Positions 1 through 7,224 of a stretch of 39,578 nt of DNA are shown here, one piece after another. The notes below the pieces were generated by a model. The model worked only from the letters and a program-made list of their open reading frames with translations, ran no database searches and was not told the DNA's origin. This stretch comes from Propionibacterium sp. (GTDB lineage: Bacteria; Actinomycetota; Actinomycetes; Propionibacteriales; Propionibacteriaceae), in contig DUOB01000032.1 of assembly GCA_012839035.1 (NCBI GenBank), forward strand, positions 1 through 39,578, read 5' to 3'. Each line of letters opens with the position of its first letter. The stretch's first letter is position 1. Both the position numbers and the translations under genes were made by a program.

Positions 1-18
1 GCGGAAGCGGCGGGCTGA
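1..18 (+). CDS. 3' tail of an upstream gene (partial)
   Basis: Reading from base 1, the codons give Ala-Glu-Ala-Ala-Gly and then TGA at 16-18. That stop shares its last base with the ATG of the next gene (TGATG). This arrangement is common for translationally coupled genes in GC-rich actinobacteria, so an upstream plus-strand gene probably ends here. Only five codons are visible, so the call rests on the stop/start overlap alone. Confidence 0.3.
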   Translation, partial: AEAAG

Positions 19-959
19 TGGCTGCCATCACCGTCCTGGGCGGCACGCTCTCCGGGATGGCGGTCGCCGCCCGCCTCGCCAAGGCCGGACACGAGGTCAC
101 GCTGGTCCACGACGGCGACCGGCTCGGCCCCGCTGAGCTGCCCGACGTGTTCACCTTCCCCGCCCCGTGGCGGGACCTCTTCACCAAATCCGGACGTACG
201 CTGGCCGCCGAGCTGGCGCGGTCGGGGCACGAGCTCACTTCGGTCGCGGCACGGCCGATCGGCGGGGGGATCGAGCTCCCGGCCGAACGCGGGGGGCAGT
301 TCGCCGTCCTCACCGCCTCCTTCGGGCAGCGCGTCGCGGAGCGCTGGCGGGATCTGCTCGACGACCTGGACGATGTCTGGCAGGCACGCCGGCCCCTCGG
401 GCTGGAGCACGAATTCGACCGCGGCCGGTTCCGGGACCAGCGCAGGACACTGCGCTGGGGCACGTCCGTCGAACGTCTGGCCCGGGACTTCGACCACCCG
501 GTGCTCTCCGACGTCATCCGGCGGTCCGCCGAGGCCGACCCCCGTCGCTCGCCCGCCGACGAGGCCATGTGGCTGGCCGTCGAACGCACCTTCGGACTGT
601 GGCAGGTCACGACCACCGACGGCGCGCCCGCGGGCAGCCGAGTGCTCATCGACGCGCTCACCGAGCGCCTGCGCACCCGGAAAGTGGAGGTGACCGGCCG
701 GCGGCCGGCGTACGCGGACGCTGTCGTCACCGCCCACGGACGGATCCCCACCGGCTGGCGCGGCCCACAGCCGTGGCCACGGCGGACCGGCAGCCGGGTG
801 GGCCAGGGCGCGTACACGTGCGGGGACCACACCCACGCCGGCCGCACCGTCGCCGGCCAACTGCTGTCGGCCGCCCTCGCCGCCTATGCGGTCCACCTCG
901 ACCTCACCGGGGAGAACATCCATCCAACCAACAAGGACCGGCGGCGCTCGGGAAGATGA
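18..959 (+). CDS. FAD/NAD(P)-binding oxidoreductase-like protein (phytoene-desaturase/amine-oxidase fold)
   Basis: The 313-residue protein opens with a Rossmann dinucleotide-binding segment (residues 4-30: a G-G-x-x-x-G variant of GxGxxG followed by AGHEVTLV). Near the C-terminus (about 275-300) is YTCGDHTHAG followed by a small helix, which resembles the C-terminal FAD-contacting segment of the phytoene desaturase/amine oxidase superfamily. It is shorter than typical members (about 450-500 aa), so the substrate domain is reduced, and no substrate can be named. The start is the ATG overlapping the preceding stop. The next gene is 67 bp downstream with its own promoter-like -10 box. The fold assignment is fair; the function is unknown. 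Confidence 0.6.
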   Translation: MAAITVLGGTLSGMAVAARLAKAGHEVTLVHDGDRLGPAELPDVFTFPAPWRDLFTKSGRTLAAELARSGHELTSVAARPIGGGIELPAERGGQFAVLTASFGQRVAERWRDLLDDLDDVWQARRPLGLEHEFDRGRFRDQRRTLRWGTSVERLARDFDHPVLSDVIRRSAEADPRRSPADEAMWLAVERTFGLWQVTTTDGAPAGSRVLIDALTERLRTRKVEVTGRRPAYADAVVTAHGRIPTGWRGPQPWPRRTGSRVGQGAYTCGDHTHAGRTVAGQLLSAALAAYAVHLDLTGENIHPTNKDRRRSGR

Positions 960-983
960 GCGCCGTCCGACAGCGGGTCAGGG

Positions 984-989
984 TAGACT
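984..989 (+). promoter_or_regulatory. candidate -10 box for the HelD-family gene
   Basis: TAGACT fits the actinobacterial -10 pattern TANNNT and lies about 38 bp upstream of the TTG start at 1027. That leaves room for a short leader carrying a GGGGAAGGA ribosome-binding site. No convincing -35 hexamer is seen. Confidence 0.35.
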
Positions 990-1026
990 CAGGTGTCCGT
1001 TTTTTCCGGGGAAGGACTGACCCGAC

Positions 1027-3228
1027 TTGAGTGCACACCCGACTCCTGACAGCGCAGTGGTTGCGCGCGAGTTGGCCGTTGAGCAGGCGCACATCGATGC
1101 GGTGTACGCGAGGCTGGAGGAGGCAACCCGGTCCGCTGAGCAGGTGGCGTCTGAAGGCCGTTCCCTGTTCCAGACCGACCGCTCGAACTTCGTCCGCGAG
1201 GAGGACGGCACCGGCCTCTATGAACGCGACGTGTTCGCTTTCCAGGCCGCCAAACGACTCGCCGTCCTGGACGCCGAGCACGAGGGACTGGTCTTCGGTC
1301 GACTCGACCGGACCGACGGCGAGGTCCGCTACATCGGGCGGATCGGCGTGCGTGACGAGGACTACGAGCCGCTGGTCATCGACTGGCGTGCCCGCGCTGC
1401 CGAACCGTTCTATCGCGCGACACCCACCAACCCCATGGATGTCGTCCGCCGGCGCGTGCTCCGGTGCCGCGGGAACAAGGTCATCGGGATCGAGGACGAT
1501 CTCCTCGCCGCCGACAGCGGCGACACCGAGCTCGTGATCGTCGGCGAGGGCGCGCTGATGGCAGCCCTCTCCCGGGCCCGCGGCCCGCAGATGCGCGACA
1601 TCGTCGCGACCATCCAGGGCGAACAGGACGAGGCGATCCGTGCGCCCTATCAGGGATTCACGATCATCTCGGGAGGTCCCGGCACCGGCAAGACCGTCGT
1701 GGCGCTCCACCGCGCCGCCTATCTGCTCTATTCGAACCGCCGTCGCTTCGAGAACGGTGGCGTGCTGGTGGTGGGTCCGTCGGCGGTATTCATGAACTAC
1801 ATCGAGCGGGTGCTCCCCAGCCTGGGTGAGGACTCCGTCACGCTGCGGGCAATCGGGTCCGTGCCCACCGACGTGCTCGGTTTCCGTGCCGATCGGGTCG
1901 ACTCGGCCGCCCTGCACGTCATCAAGGGCTCCACGCGGATGCTGCCGTTGCTGCGCCGGCTCGTCAATGAACCACTCATCGAGCAGTCGGCCGATCAGGC
2001 GCACCTGCGGGTGGTCGTCAAGGGTGAGGTGCTGACCCTGTCCGCCGAGCGGCTGGCCCGGATCCGCGAGGACGTGCTGCGTCATCACAAGCTCAACCAC
2101 GGGCGTGGTGCGGCCGAGCAAAGCGTCCTGTCCGCGCTGTGGGACCTCCTGCCCGAGGAGACAGAGATCGAGCGCGAGGAGTTCGATGACCTGGTGACCG
2201 ATCAGGCCGCCTATCGCATGTTCCTGCAGGCCTGGTGGCCGAGTCTCAACGCGGTCCAGGTCCTCGCCCGACTGGGCGACGCCCGCCTGACCAAACGGCT
2301 GGCGCACGGGATCCTGTCGGACGAGGAGGCGGAACGGCTGGCCGCCAGCTATGCGGAGTCGGCAGAGTGGACGGTCGCCGATGTCGCCCTGCTCGATGAG
2401 CTTGCGGCCATCCTCGGCCCGGTGATCGAGGAGCAGGAGCCCGACCCGTTGCTGTTCCTCGCCGAAGGCGCCAATGTCTCCGAAGTCGTGACCACCGCTG
2501 ATCGCACGGCCCGTCAGCGCGACGTCGATCCCACCGACGATGCCCACGAAACTTTCGCCCACGTCCTGGTGGACGAGGCCCAGGACATCACGCCGATGCA
2601 ATGGCGCATGCTGCGCCGCCGCGGAGCCCAGGCCAGCTGGACGATCGTCGGCGACCCGGCCCAGAGTTCCTGGCCGGACCAGGAGGAGAGCGGACGCGTC
2701 CTCAACGATCTGATCGGGCGTGCTCCGCACCGCAACTTCCGGATGAGCACCAACTATCGCTCCCCCGCCGAGGTGTTCGAGCTGGCCGCCAAGGTGGTGA
2801 GAGATGTCGCCCCCAACGCGGACCTGCCCCGTGCCGTGCGCACCACCGAGGTCGAGCCGCTGCTGCTGACCACGACGGTCCTGGACCAGGACCCGACGCT
2901 CGTCGATGCGGTGACCACGCTGAGCGGCCAGGTCCGCGGCACCATCGGTGTCATCAGCCCGCCGTCGCGCATGGGCCAGGTGACCCGGGCCCTCAGCCAG
3001 TCCGCGCTCGCCGACCAGGCTGATCGCATCAGCGTCGTGACACCGCTCGAGGCCAAGGGGCTCGAATATGACGCGGTCTTGGTGGTGTCTCCCGACGAGA
3101 TCGCGCTCGAGTCCCCGGGCGGTGTCCGGGTGCTCTACGTCGCGCTCACGCGACCCACGCAGCGACTGGTCACCCTCGACATCACCCCGGACGGAAGTCC
3201 CGGTGCATGGCAGGCGGCCCTGGTCTGA
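1027..3228 (+). CDS. helD: HelD/HelR-family RNA polymerase-recycling ATPase (UvrD-like superfamily 1)
   Basis: The 733-residue protein has the layout of actinobacterial HelD. It has an N-terminal helical hairpin (about 10-60, the arm that enters the RNA polymerase secondary channel in known HelD proteins), then a split SF1 ATPase. The Walker A motif GGPGTGKT is at 216-223 (Lys222), the Walker B DEAQD is near 515, and a VALTRP motif lies near the C-terminus. HelD proteins release stalled RNA polymerase from DNA in an ATP-dependent way, and some actinobacterial HelR members protect against rifampicin. Translation starts at TTG preceded by GGGGAAGGA. It stands alone and converges on metF across a repeat-filled gap. 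Family call is firm; the HelD versus HelR subclass and any link to rifampicin are inference. Confidence 0.88.
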   Translation: MSAHPTPDSAVVARELAVEQAHIDAVYARLEEATRSAEQVASEGRSLFQTDRSNFVREEDGTGLYERDVFAFQAAKRLAVLDAEHEGLVFGRLDRTDGEVRYIGRIGVRDEDYEPLVIDWRARAAEPFYRATPTNPMDVVRRRVLRCRGNKVIGIEDDLLAADSGDTELVIVGEGALMAALSRARGPQMRDIVATIQGEQDEAIRAPYQGFTIISGGPGTGKTVVALHRAAYLLYSNRRRFENGGVLVVGPSAVFMNYIERVLPSLGEDSVTLRAIGSVPTDVLGFRADRVDSAALHVIKGSTRMLPLLRRLVNEPLIEQSADQAHLRVVVKGEVLTLSAERLARIREDVLRHHKLNHGRGAAEQSVLSALWDLLPEETEIEREEFDDLVTDQAAYRMFLQAWWPSLNAVQVLARLGDARLTKRLAHGILSDEEAERLAASYAESAEWTVADVALLDELAAILGPVIEEQEPDPLLFLAEGANVSEVVTTADRTARQRDVDPTDDAHETFAHVLVDEAQDITPMQWRMLRRRGAQASWTIVGDPAQSSWPDQEESGRVLNDLIGRAPHRNFRMSTNYRSPAEVFELAAKVVRDVAPNADLPRAVRTTEVEPLLLTTTVLDQDPTLVDAVTTLSGQVRGTIGVISPPSRMGQVTRALSQSALADQADRISVVTPLEAKGLEYDAVLVVSPDEIALESPGGVRVLYVALTRPTQRLVTLDITPDGSPGAWQAALV

Positions 3229-3265
3229 ACCCAGTGCCTCCGCGAAAGGCGGGTACCTCCCCCAC

Positions 3266-3341
3266 GCCAGGCACGCGGGGTCTCTGCGCGCCAGGCACTG
3301 GGGTCTCTGCGCGCCAGGCGCCGGGGTTTCTGCGCGGCAGG
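3266..3341. repeat. degenerate tandem repeat, about 23-bp unit, three copies
   Basis: Three consecutive units begin at 3266 (24 bp), 3290 (23 bp) and 3313 (23 bp), with the shape GCCAGGC-N4/5-GGGGTYTCTGCGC, followed by a partial unit (GGCAGG). The array is in the non-coding gap between two converging genes. The last unit merges into the dispersed repeat at 3321-3375. Confidence 0.8.
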
Positions 3342-3375
3342 TGGATCTCGGCGCCGATCGTAGTCGGAGTGGTTC
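3321..3375 (+). repeat. intergenic dispersed repeat, copy 1
   Basis: About 55 bp with two conserved blocks: GGGGTTTCTGCGC, then GGATCTCGGCGCCGATC and GTCGG. It aligns with 3414-3471 and, in opposite orientation, with 10162-10220. Confidence 0.6.
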
Positions 3376-3413
3376 CAGAATTGGCAGCTCGATCCGTGGC
3401 GGGGGCTGGTGAC

Positions 3414-3471
3414 CAGGGGTTTTGCGCCGGAGCGCGGATCTGGGTGCCAATCTTGGTCGGCATCGCACCGG
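3414..3471 (+). repeat. intergenic dispersed repeat, copy 2
   Basis: The blocks GGGGTTTTGCGC and GGATCTGGGTGCCAATC followed by TTGGTCGG match copy 1 block by block, with scattered substitutions and one short indel. No open reading frame accounts for the conservation, and the gap from 3229 to 3512 holds no gene I can support. Confidence 0.6.
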
Positions 3472-3482
3472 ACAAACGTCAG

Positions 3483-3507
3483 GTCGGACCCGATTGGGGT
3501 CCCCGAC
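3483..3507 (-). terminator. hairpin terminator 3' of metF
   Basis: A GGACCC / GGGTCC stem with a 5-nt loop, extended by GTC/GAC across a 2-nt bulge, ends 5 bp past the metF stop. On the minus strand it is followed by a moderately T-rich stretch (ACGTTTGT). It may also stop transcripts arriving from the helD side. Confidence 0.5.
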
Positions 3508-3512
3508 GGGCC

Positions 3513-4481
3513 TCAGCCCACCAGTTTGCGGCTGAGGGTCCGGGAGGCCTGGAGATTGGCGTAGATCGCCCGCGTCGCCGTGGAGCGATTCAGGGTGAAG
3601 AAGTGCAGCCCCGGTGCGCCACCGTCGAGGAGGTCCTCGCACAGCTTCGTCGCGACTTCGATGCCGATCGCTCGGATGCTCGCGGGGTCCTCCGCGTGCG
3701 CCCGCAGCCTGGCCACGAGCGGAGCCGGCAGCTCCGCACCCGACAGCTCCGCGAACCGTTCGATCTGCTTCACGTTCGTCACCGGCTGGATGCCCGGGAT
3801 GATCGGGAGATCGCAACCATGGGCACGTACCCGCTCCACGAGCTCGAAATAGGCCTCCGCCTCGAAGAACAACTGCGTGATCGCGAAACTCGCTCCCGCC
3901 TCGGCCTTCTCGACGAGGATGCGGGCGTCCAGCTCGGGATCCATCTTGTCCGGATGAATGTCGGGGAAGGCCGCGACACCGATGCAGAAATCGCCCAGGG
4001 AAGCGACGAGTTCCACGAGCTCCGTCGCGTTCCGGAGCCCCTCGGGGTGCTGCACCCAGGGCGCGGTCGGACCGCCGGGGGGATCCCCGCGCACGGCGAG
4101 AATGTGCCGGACGCCGGCGTCCGCGTACGCCCCCACCACCCTGCGTACGTCCTGTCGGGACTGGCTCACGCAGGTGAGATGACCCATCGTGCGGAGGGTC
4201 GTTTCCTCGGAGATCCGCCGGGTGACGTTGATCGTCCGGTCCCTGGTCGAACCATTGGCGCCATAGGTGACGGAGATGAAGTCCGGGGCCAGGGCCTCGA
4301 GCTCACGGATCGTGCGCCACAGGGTCGTTTCGGCCTCGACGCTCGCGGGCGGAAAGAACTCGAAGGAGAACAGTGGGCGATCGGCGACAGCCAGCATCTC
4401 GTCGATCTTCGGCACGATCGACGGGAACGGGTGCGGCCGGCTCCGGTCGGGGGCACCTTCATGTGCGGGGATGCTTGGCAT
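3513..4481 (-). CDS. metF: 5,10-methylenetetrahydrofolate reductase
   Basis: MetF reduces 5,10-methylene-THF to 5-methyl-THF, the methyl donor for methionine synthesis. The protein keeps the family landmarks: FEFFPP near the N-terminus, SVTYGANGSTRDRT, the LTCV segment, AVRGDPP, and ITQLFF. Length is about 322 residues, normal for the bacterial catalytic-domain-only enzyme. I place the start at ATG 4481 because a TAGGGT box (4489-4494, minus strand) sits 7 bp before it, as at other genes in this window. The alternative GTG at 4490 would overlap that box. It is divergent from idsA, with about 50 bp between the two start codons. Confidence 0.93.
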   Translation of the reverse strand: MPSIPAHEGAPDRSRPHPFPSIVPKIDEMLAVADRPLFSFEFFPPASVEAETTLWRTIRELEALAPDFISVTYGANGSTRDRTINVTRRISEETTLRTMGHLTCVSQSRQDVRRVVGAYADAGVRHILAVRGDPPGGPTAPWVQHPEGLRNATELVELVASLGDFCIGVAAFPDIHPDKMDPELDARILVEKAEAGASFAITQLFFEAEAYFELVERVRAHGCDLPIIPGIQPVTNVKQIERFAELSGAELPAPLVARLRAHAEDPASIRAIGIEVATKLCEDLLDGGAPGLHFFTLNRSTATRAIYANLQASRTLSRKLVG

Positions 4482-4488
4482 GCGGGAC

Positions 4489-4494
4489 ACCCTA
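4489..4494 (-). promoter_or_regulatory. -10 box for leaderless metF transcript
   Basis: TAGGGT on the minus strand, followed by 7 nt and ATG 4481. This spacing would make transcription start at or next to the start codon. There is no ribosome-binding site in the interval. Confidence 0.5.
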
Positions 4495-4518
4495 AGTCAA
4501 CCCTGTCCGCACGGCCCC

Positions 4519-4524
4519 TAGGCT
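4519..4524 (+). promoter_or_regulatory. -10 box for leaderless idsA transcript
   Basis: TAGGCT, 6 nt before GTG 4531. No Shine-Dalgarno sequence is present, so a leaderless transcript beginning at the GTG is the simplest reading. Confidence 0.5.
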
Positions 4525-4530
4525 CAGGGT

Positions 4531-5625
4531 GTGAGCACTCTCCTGGACCCCACTGACCCCTTGTCCACTGCGCTGCGGGACGAGATCGGCGCACAGATTG
4601 CCCGGTTCATCGACGACCGACGGGATCTGCTCACCGACGTCGGCCCGGAAGCTCTGGTGCTGGGGGATCTTGCCCAGGCCTTCACCGCCGGCGGCAAGCG
4701 CATGCGGCCCGCCTTCGCGATCTGGGGGGCGGTCGCGGCGGGCGGACTTCCGCTCGACCCGGGACCGTCGATCCGCGCCGCCGCCAGCCTCGACCTCCTC
4801 CACACCGGCATTCTCGTCCACGATGACGTGATGGACGCGTCGGACACCAGACGCGGCCTGCCGGCCGCCCACCGGCAGCTCGCAGCCCGTCACGGCGAGG
4901 AGGGTCTGGTGGGTTCGTCGAACGCGTTCGGTCGGGCCGGGGCCATCATCCTCGGCGACCTGCTGCAGTTGTGGTCGATGGAGATGCTGGACGAGGCGGG
5001 TCTTCCGGCCGATGATCTGGCCCGGGCCAGGCCGGTGCTGGCCCGCATGCGCACCGAGGTGACGTGCGGACAATTCCTCGACGTCCACGTCCAGCACGAG
5101 CCCATCGTCGACGGGCAGCACGCACTGCTGGCCGCGGCGAGGGTGGTGGAATACAAGACCGCGAAATACACGGTCCAACGGCCCACCCAATTCGGGGCAC
5201 TGATGGCCGGCGGCAACAGCGAGCTGCTGGACGGATTGGCGGCCTATGGCTCCGCACTCGGCCGGGCGTTCCAGTTCCGCGACGACCTGCTCGGGGTCTT
5301 CGGGGACGAGGCGACGACCGGAAAGCCGGCCGGGGACGACCTGCGGGAGGGCAAGCGGACGGTCCTCGTCGCGCACGCATTCAACGGCACGTCCGATGCC
5401 GGCCGGGCGCTCCTCACCCGCAGATTGGGTGACCCGGATCTCGATGCGGATCAGGTCAGCGAACTGCGCGCTCTGATCGTCGAATCCGGGGCTCCCGAAC
5501 TGGTCGAAGCGATGATCACCGAGGGTCTGATCGGCGCCCAGGCTGCCCTGCACGTCCCCATGACCCACGCGGGCCGGACCGCACTGACCGCGTTGGCCCA
5601 CGCCGCCACCGACCGGGTGGCCTGA
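4531..5625 (+). CDS. idsA: polyprenyl (geranylgeranyl-type) diphosphate synthase
   Basis: A trans-isoprenyl diphosphate synthase of 364 residues that condenses isopentenyl diphosphate onto allylic diphosphates. It has GGKRMRP at 54-60, the first aspartate-rich motif HDDVMDASDTRRG at 97-109 (Asp98, Asp99, Asp102), and the second motif FRDDLLGVFGDE near 249-260. The first motif is the short DDxxD type. The metF-idsA pairing matches the mycobacterial metF-idsA2 arrangement. Chain length (C15, C20 or longer) cannot be read securely from the sequence. It probably feeds lipid carriers, menaquinone or carotenoids. Confidence 0.9.
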   Translation: MSTLLDPTDPLSTALRDEIGAQIARFIDDRRDLLTDVGPEALVLGDLAQAFTAGGKRMRPAFAIWGAVAAGGLPLDPGPSIRAAASLDLLHTGILVHDDVMDASDTRRGLPAAHRQLAARHGEEGLVGSSNAFGRAGAIILGDLLQLWSMEMLDEAGLPADDLARARPVLARMRTEVTCGQFLDVHVQHEPIVDGQHALLAAARVVEYKTAKYTVQRPTQFGALMAGGNSELLDGLAAYGSALGRAFQFRDDLLGVFGDEATTGKPAGDDLREGKRTVLVAHAFNGTSDAGRALLTRRLGDPDLDADQVSELRALIVESGAPELVEAMITEGLIGAQAALHVPMTHAGRTALTALAHAATDRVA

Positions 5626-5683
5626 CCGCGGACGATCGGAAACCTGCGCCCCGGTGCGGGGATTGCTGACACTTGGTCGGTAG

Positions 5684-5689
5684 TACCGT
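5684..5689 (+). promoter_or_regulatory. -10 box for the membrane-protein gene
   Basis: TACCGT, 6 nt before ATG 5696, with no ribosome-binding site. This is the same leaderless geometry seen at idsA and other genes here. Confidence 0.45.
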
Positions 5690-5695
5690 TGGATC

Positions 5696-6256
5696 ATGCG
5701 AGGGCTTCAGGTCATCTATTCGGTCTTTCTCGGACTGGCTGTCGCAGCCTTCGTCGGGATCGGCACGTCCACGTTCTATCCGCGCCCCAAGGCGGACTTC
5801 AGCTATCCCCTCGATGAGACGAACGAGGCGGCCATGCAGGCCTTTCAGGCCGAGGAGGAGGCGTACAGCGCCCTGGTGGACACCTGGAGTCTGAACACCA
5901 GCATCATCCTGCTGGTGGTGGCAACAGCCCTCCTGGTCCTCGCCCTCGTGATGGGCGAACGGCTCGTCGTGATCAGCAACGGCATGCTCCTGGGCGGTCT
6001 GTTCATCCTCCTCTACGCGGTCGCCAACTCCTTCTCCAACAGCGAGAACGTGCTGCGCTTCGCCGTCATCACGGTGGCGTTGGTGGTCACGATCGCGGTG
6101 GGCTGGTTCAAGTTCCGGCTGCGGCCGGCCACGGCCCCGGCCACGGCCGGCCACGGCGCCGCTCAGGACGGGGCGGAGGCAGCTGCCCCGCTGGAGGCCC
6201 GGATCACCGAGCTCGAGAACCGGCTGGACGCCTTGCGGAGAGCGCTGGGCGGCTGA
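5696..6256 (+). CDS. four-helix membrane protein with C-terminal coiled coil, function unknown
   Basis: The 186-residue protein has four predicted membrane spans (about 5-25, 64-85, 88-108 and 115-137). The loop between spans 1 and 2 is acidic (DETNEAAMQAFQAEEEAYS). An Ala/Pro-rich linker leads to a short C-terminal coiled coil (LEARITELENRLDALRR). I recognise no family. Its stop codon abuts the stop codon of the converging barstar gene with no gap. A membrane-associated scaffold role is only a guess. Confidence 0.75.
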   Translation: MRGLQVIYSVFLGLAVAAFVGIGTSTFYPRPKADFSYPLDETNEAAMQAFQAEEEAYSALVDTWSLNTSIILLVVATALLVLALVMGERLVVISNGMLLGGLFILLYAVANSFSNSENVLRFAVITVALVVTIAVGWFKFRLRPATAPATAGHGAAQDGAEAAAPLEARITELENRLDALRRALGG

Positions 6257-6625
6257 TCAGATCAGGACGACTGCGAACGGGGGCTCCTGGGTGACCCGGT
6301 CACCGAGCACGTGCCGCACCCGCGCCCAGTCATCGGCGTGATAGACCGCGAAATCCTGCCAGTCCTCCCAGATCAGAGCGGTGGGCCGGGTGAGGTCGGT
6401 CAGGCAGTCCCAGAGCGCGTCGAGGTTCTGCCCATAGAAGTCGGGAAAACCGAGGGCCTGCCCGATGCCGGCCAGCACGCTGGGGCGGTCGGTGACCCGG
6501 GACAAATGGCCGACGGTCCAGTCATGATCGTGCAGTTTTCTTGCCAGCCCCATCGGAGGGCGGCTCAATCGATAGATGCCGGGTGTCCCCCGGACCAGGC
6601 CGGCCGGGATGCCGTGGAGGCTCAT
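6257..6625 (-). CDS. barstar-family ribonuclease inhibitor
   Basis: Barstar proteins bind and block barnase-type guanyl ribonucleases in the cytoplasm. The 122-residue protein carries the signature FYGQNLDALWDCL at 63-75. It aligns with barstar's inhibitory helix: Asp69, Trp72 and Asp73 correspond to barstar Asp35, Trp38 and Asp39. It also has the following strand ALIWEDW. It overlaps the ribonuclease gene by 4 bp (ATGA), so the toxin and its inhibitor are made from one message. An N-terminal extension of about 35 residues precedes the barstar core. The family call is strong. Confidence 0.9.
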   Translation of the reverse strand: MSLHGIPAGLVRGTPGIYRLSRPPMGLARKLHDHDWTVGHLSRVTDRPSVLAGIGQALGFPDFYGQNLDALWDCLTDLTRPTALIWEDWQDFAVYHADDWARVRHVLGDRVTQEPPFAVVLI

Positions 6626-7224
6626 CGTCGAATCCTCTTGAACGTCTGGTAATGGTCGTCGGTCCAGTAATGGATACGGTCATTGTCACCCGTGACGATG
6701 CGTCGCGCCCCACGATTGCGCGAACCGGGGGTGTCAACCGTGTATTCCCGATAGAATCCTCGCCGCTCCTGCGGCAGGATCCCCTCGTAGTTGCCGAACG
6801 TCGAGCCGTCCTTGTCATAGGGGAAGGGCCCACCCCGGTCGATCAGCTCCAGCGTCCGCGCCGCCTCCTTCGGCAGTTCCGTGACCGCGACCCAGGGCAG
6901 CCCGGAGTCCGGATCGATCGACGGGATTTGCGTACGCCGGGACTCCGCCCCTGTCGTCTGGGGGCGGGTGGTGGTCTGGGGGCGGGTGGTGGTCGGCGGG
7001 TCGGTGGTGGTCGGCCCCATCGTGGGCGCACCGGTGGCGGCACCGGGAGCGGGGGTGTCCATCGCGGTGGCCGGGGTGGGCGATGCTTCGGGTGTTGCTC
7101 GCGTACCCCCCTCGTCCCCGCCGCCGAACAGCCACCACGCGCCCAGGGCGACCACCAGCACGAGGGCGATCAGGCCCCAGGACCGAGGTGTGCGTCGGGG
7201 CTTCGAGGTGGTTGGAGTGGTCAT
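6622..7224 (-). CDS. membrane-anchored or secreted guanyl-specific ribonuclease (RNase Sa/barnase family)
   Basis: A single hydrophobic segment (about 17-33), preceded by Arg/Lys residues, acts as a signal anchor or signal peptide. A Thr/Pro/Ala-rich linker (about 40-95, including repeated TTTRPQ) leads to an RNase Sa-type domain (about 108-200). Expected catalytic residues are present: Glu160 in YREYTV, Arg171 in SRNRGARR and His191 in DDHYQTF. These correspond to RNase Sa Glu54, Arg65 and His85. FPYDKDG is also conserved. There are no cysteines to form the RNase Sa disulfide. I use ATG 7224, which shares one base with the stop of the preceding gene; a GTG lies one codon earlier. It probably cleaves RNA 3' of guanosine outside the membrane, with barstar protecting the cytoplasm. 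Confidence 0.88.
   Translation of the reverse strand: MTTPTTSKPRRTPRSWGLIALVLVVALGAWWLFGGGDEGGTRATPEASPTPATAMDTPAPGAATGAPTMGPTTTDPPTTTRPQTTTRPQTTGAESRRTQIPSIDPDSGLPWVAVTELPKEAARTLELIDRGGPFPYDKDGSTFGNYEGILPQERRGFYREYTVDTPGSRNRGARRIVTGDNDRIHYWTDDHYQTFKRIRR
6958..7011. repeat. 18-bp tandem repeat (three units) coding the Thr/Pro linker of the ribonuclease
   Basis: Two identical 18-bp units (6958-6975 and 6976-6993) are followed by one diverged unit (6994-7011), all in frame. Translated on the minus strand they give the repeated hexapeptide TTTRPQ. Copy number could vary by slippage without breaking the frame. Confidence 0.8.

Noticed and set aside
3266..3341. CRISPR array
   Set aside because: The three units are directly adjacent with no spacers and differ from each other; it is a degenerate tandem repeat.
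904..3816. Very long minus-strand open frame (970 codons) opposite helD
   Set aside because: It is antisense to a clear HelD-family gene, has no recognisable domain and a composition (Arg/Gly/Asp/His rich) typical of high-GC shadow frames.
4491..4530. SAM or cobalamin riboswitch upstream of metF
   Set aside because: The divergent gap to idsA is only about 50 bp and the -10 box lies 7 nt before the start, leaving no leader for a riboswitch.
5650..5662. Terminator after idsA (CCCC-GGTGC-GGGG)
   Set aside because: Only a 4-bp stem with no T tract; too weak to list.
6257..7224. Type VI or polymorphic-toxin system
   Set aside because: The ribonuclease has only an N-terminal anchor and linker; there is no PAAR, RHS, WXG or LXG trafficking domain and no secretion gene nearby.
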